From Novipirellula sp052161655 (lineage in GTDB: Bacteria; Planctomycetota; Planctomycetia; Pirellulales; Pirellulaceae): a DNA stretch of 64,000 bases. Location: positions 6,014,001-6,078,000 of the forward strand of contig NZ_CP197418.1 of the NCBI RefSeq assembly GCF_052161655.1. Direction: 5' to 3'. Of the stretch, positions 62,706 to 64,000 are shown in pieces. The translations under genes and the position numbers were made by a program. Every line of letters starts with the position of its first letter. Position 1 is the first letter of the stretch. The notes under the pieces were generated by a model. The model did not search any database. It saw only the letters and a program-made list of their open reading frames with translations, and had not been told where the DNA came from.

Positions 62706-64000
62706 TTATGCGATCAAGTCGTGCACCACATGTGCCGGTTCGACGCCGGTTAATTTTTGATCGAGCCCCTGGTGTTTGTAACTTAACCGCTCGTGGTCAT
62801 ACCCCAGCAGATTCAACACGGTGGCGTGGAAATCACGAATGTGCAGCGGATCGCGAACGATGTTGTAGGAAAAATCGTCGGTCTCGCCATAGATCTGGCC
62901 CGGACGTGAACCGCCGCCAGCCATCCACATCGTGAAGCATCGTGGATGGTGGTCGCGACCGTAGTTCTCTTTGCTCAATTTGCCTTGCGTGTAAATCGTG
63001 CGTCCGAATTCGCCACCCCAAATGACAAGCGTATCGTCCAGCATGCCTCGTTGCCGAAGATCATCCAGCAACGCCGCGCACGGTTGGTCCACGTCCTTGC
63101 ATTGGTCTGGCATCCGACCGGCAACGTTGGAATGGTGATCCCAATTGTTGTGATAGATTTGCACAAAGCGAACACCACGCTCTGCTAATCGGCGTGCCAT
63201 CAGCACCGAATTGGCAAACGAGCCTGGTTTCTTTGCGTCTTCGCCATACAGATCAAACGTTGCCTGCGTTTCCGTACTGATGTCAGTCAACTCCGGCACA
63301 CTGGCCTGCATGCGAAACGCCATCTCATACTGTTGGATCCGCGTGTGCGTCTCGGGATCCCCAATTGCTTCATAGTTCAATTGATTTAACGCATTTAAGC
63401 CGTCAATCGTCCGGCCTCTTATTTCGTCCGGAACCCCCGGAGGATTATTGATATAGAGAATCGGATCTCCGCTGCTGCGGAACGAAACCCCCGCATGTTG
63501 ACCGGGCAAGTAGCCGGAGCTCCATAGCCGTGAGGAAATCGCCTGTTCCTGTTCGCGGTTTTTGGGAGTTGCCACCAGCACTACAAACGACGGTAAATTC
63601 TCGTTCATCGACCCGAGCCCATACGAGGCCCACGACCCGAGACAAGGACGTCCGGTAATTTGGTTGCCCGTCTGCATGGCCGCGATCGCAGGTTCATGAT
63701 TGATCGCTTCGGTATGCAGGCTCCGCATCCAACAAATGTCGTCCGCCTTTTTCGACAAGTACGGCAGCAGTTCTGAATTCATCCACATGCCACATTCGCC
63801 GTATTGCTTGAAAGAATATTTCGACGGAGCGATGGGGAAACGCGACTGACCACTGGTCATCGTCGTCAACCGTTGTCCCTGCCGAATCGATTCCGGCAAA
63901 TCTTTGTCGAACATCTCTTGCATGGCCGGTTTGTAATCAAACAAATCCATCTGTGATGGGCCACCGACCATGTGCAAATAGATCACACGTTTTGCCTGGG
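62706..64000 (-). CDS. DUF1501 family protein, partial at the 5' end
   Basis: The gene is read leftward and its start is beyond the window; 431 codons plus the stop are present. The N-terminal end in view reads AKRVIYLHMVGGPSQMDLFDYKP, the classic DUF1501 opening after a twin-arginine signal. Other motifs: LHTEAINHEPAI, GSWASYGLGS, NNWDHHSNV and VIWGGEFGRT, with conserved His/Asp/Glu residues of an alkaline-phosphatase/sulfatase-like fold. These Tat-exported proteins are planctomycete-typical, usually paired with DUF1549/DUF1553 proteins; that partner may lie just upstream. Confidence 0.9.
   Translation of the reverse strand, partial: QAKRVIYLHMVGGPSQMDLFDYKPAMQEMFDKDLPESIRQGQRLTTMTSGQSRFPIAPSKYSFKQYGECGMWMNSELLPYLSKKADDICWMRSLHTEAINHEPAIAAMQTGNQITGRPCLGSWASYGLGSMNENLPSFVVLVATPKNREQEQAISSRLWSSGYLPGQHAGVSFRSSGDPILYINNPPGVPDEIRGRTIDGLNALNQLNYEAIGDPETHTRIQQYEMAFRMQASVPELTDISTETQATFDLYGEDAKKPGSFANSVLMARRLAERGVRFVQIYHNNWDHHSNVAGRMPDQCKDVDQPCAALLDDLRQRGMLDDTLVIWGGEFGRTIYTQGKLSKENYGRDHHPRCFTMWMAGGGSRPGQIYGETDDFSYNIVRDPLHIRDFHATVLNLLGYDHERLSYKHQGLDQKLTGVEPAHVVHDLIA

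Overview
The window looks like chromosomal DNA from a planctomycete of the Pirellulaceae (Rhodopirellula-like). The basis is family content: two secreted sulfatases with CTPSR active sites, a DUF1559 pseudopilin-like protein followed by a tiny lipoprotein, a DUF1501 protein, a DUF1080 protein, a DUF1207 barrel, an XylR-like AraC regulator and an N-terminal NPYEPP membrane protein. Genes are loosely packed, and the spaces between them are unusually rich in palindromic repeats. No rRNA, CRISPR array or prophage was seen. There is one tRNA (Cys-GCA) and one intact insertion sequence.

Layout. 0-2.6 kb: short orphan genes (DUF4304, a small membrane protein, an Imm1-like protein). 2.6-9.8 kb: Bcp peroxiredoxin, a PhyH dioxygenase/MocA oxidoreductase pair, a YcxB-like membrane protein, a secreted PDZ protein translationally coupled to MutY, and a zinc-ribbon protein. 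10.0-16.7 kb: a tight five-gene minus-strand operon (GT2-GT39 fusion, 77-aa protein, LptF/LptG-type permease, second GT39, DUF1207 barrel), probably for glycosylation and export of an envelope lipid. 17.0-24.0 kb: a TolC/CusB/CusA-type efflux system. 24.1-25.4 kb: an IS481-type element apparently inserted in a MITE-like repeat. 25.5-35.6 kb: an NtrC-type regulator and its kinase, an HtrA protease, and an AcrB-type pump with adaptor. 36-40.5 kb: a PL9-type pectate lyase, tRNA-Cys, two membrane proteins and a gene-poor stretch. 40.6-47.3 kb: glycogen phosphorylase (with a good sigma-54 promoter match upstream), hypothetical proteins and sulfatase 1. 47.6-56.3 kb: DUF1080 and a stress-type group (KatE, YheT-like hydrolase, DUF4235-like, App1 phosphatase, BrkB/YihY, AI-2E transporter). 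56.4-64 kb: a guanine-deaminase-like enzyme, XylR-like regulator, DUF1559 plus lipoprotein, a secreted LamG/DUF1080-like protein, sulfatase 2, and a DUF1501 gene cut by the window end.

The most unusual content is (i) the envelope glycosylation/export operon with its synthase-transferase fusion, (ii) a REP-like family of GTAGC-headed hairpins whose stems vary by paired changes and are usually arranged as inverted pairs, (iii) several MITE-like nested palindromes, one split by the IS element and another present as two inverted copies flanking the catalase region, and (iv) a MutY whose catalytic Asp position is Glu. All functions are read from motifs and family knowledge. No database search was run.
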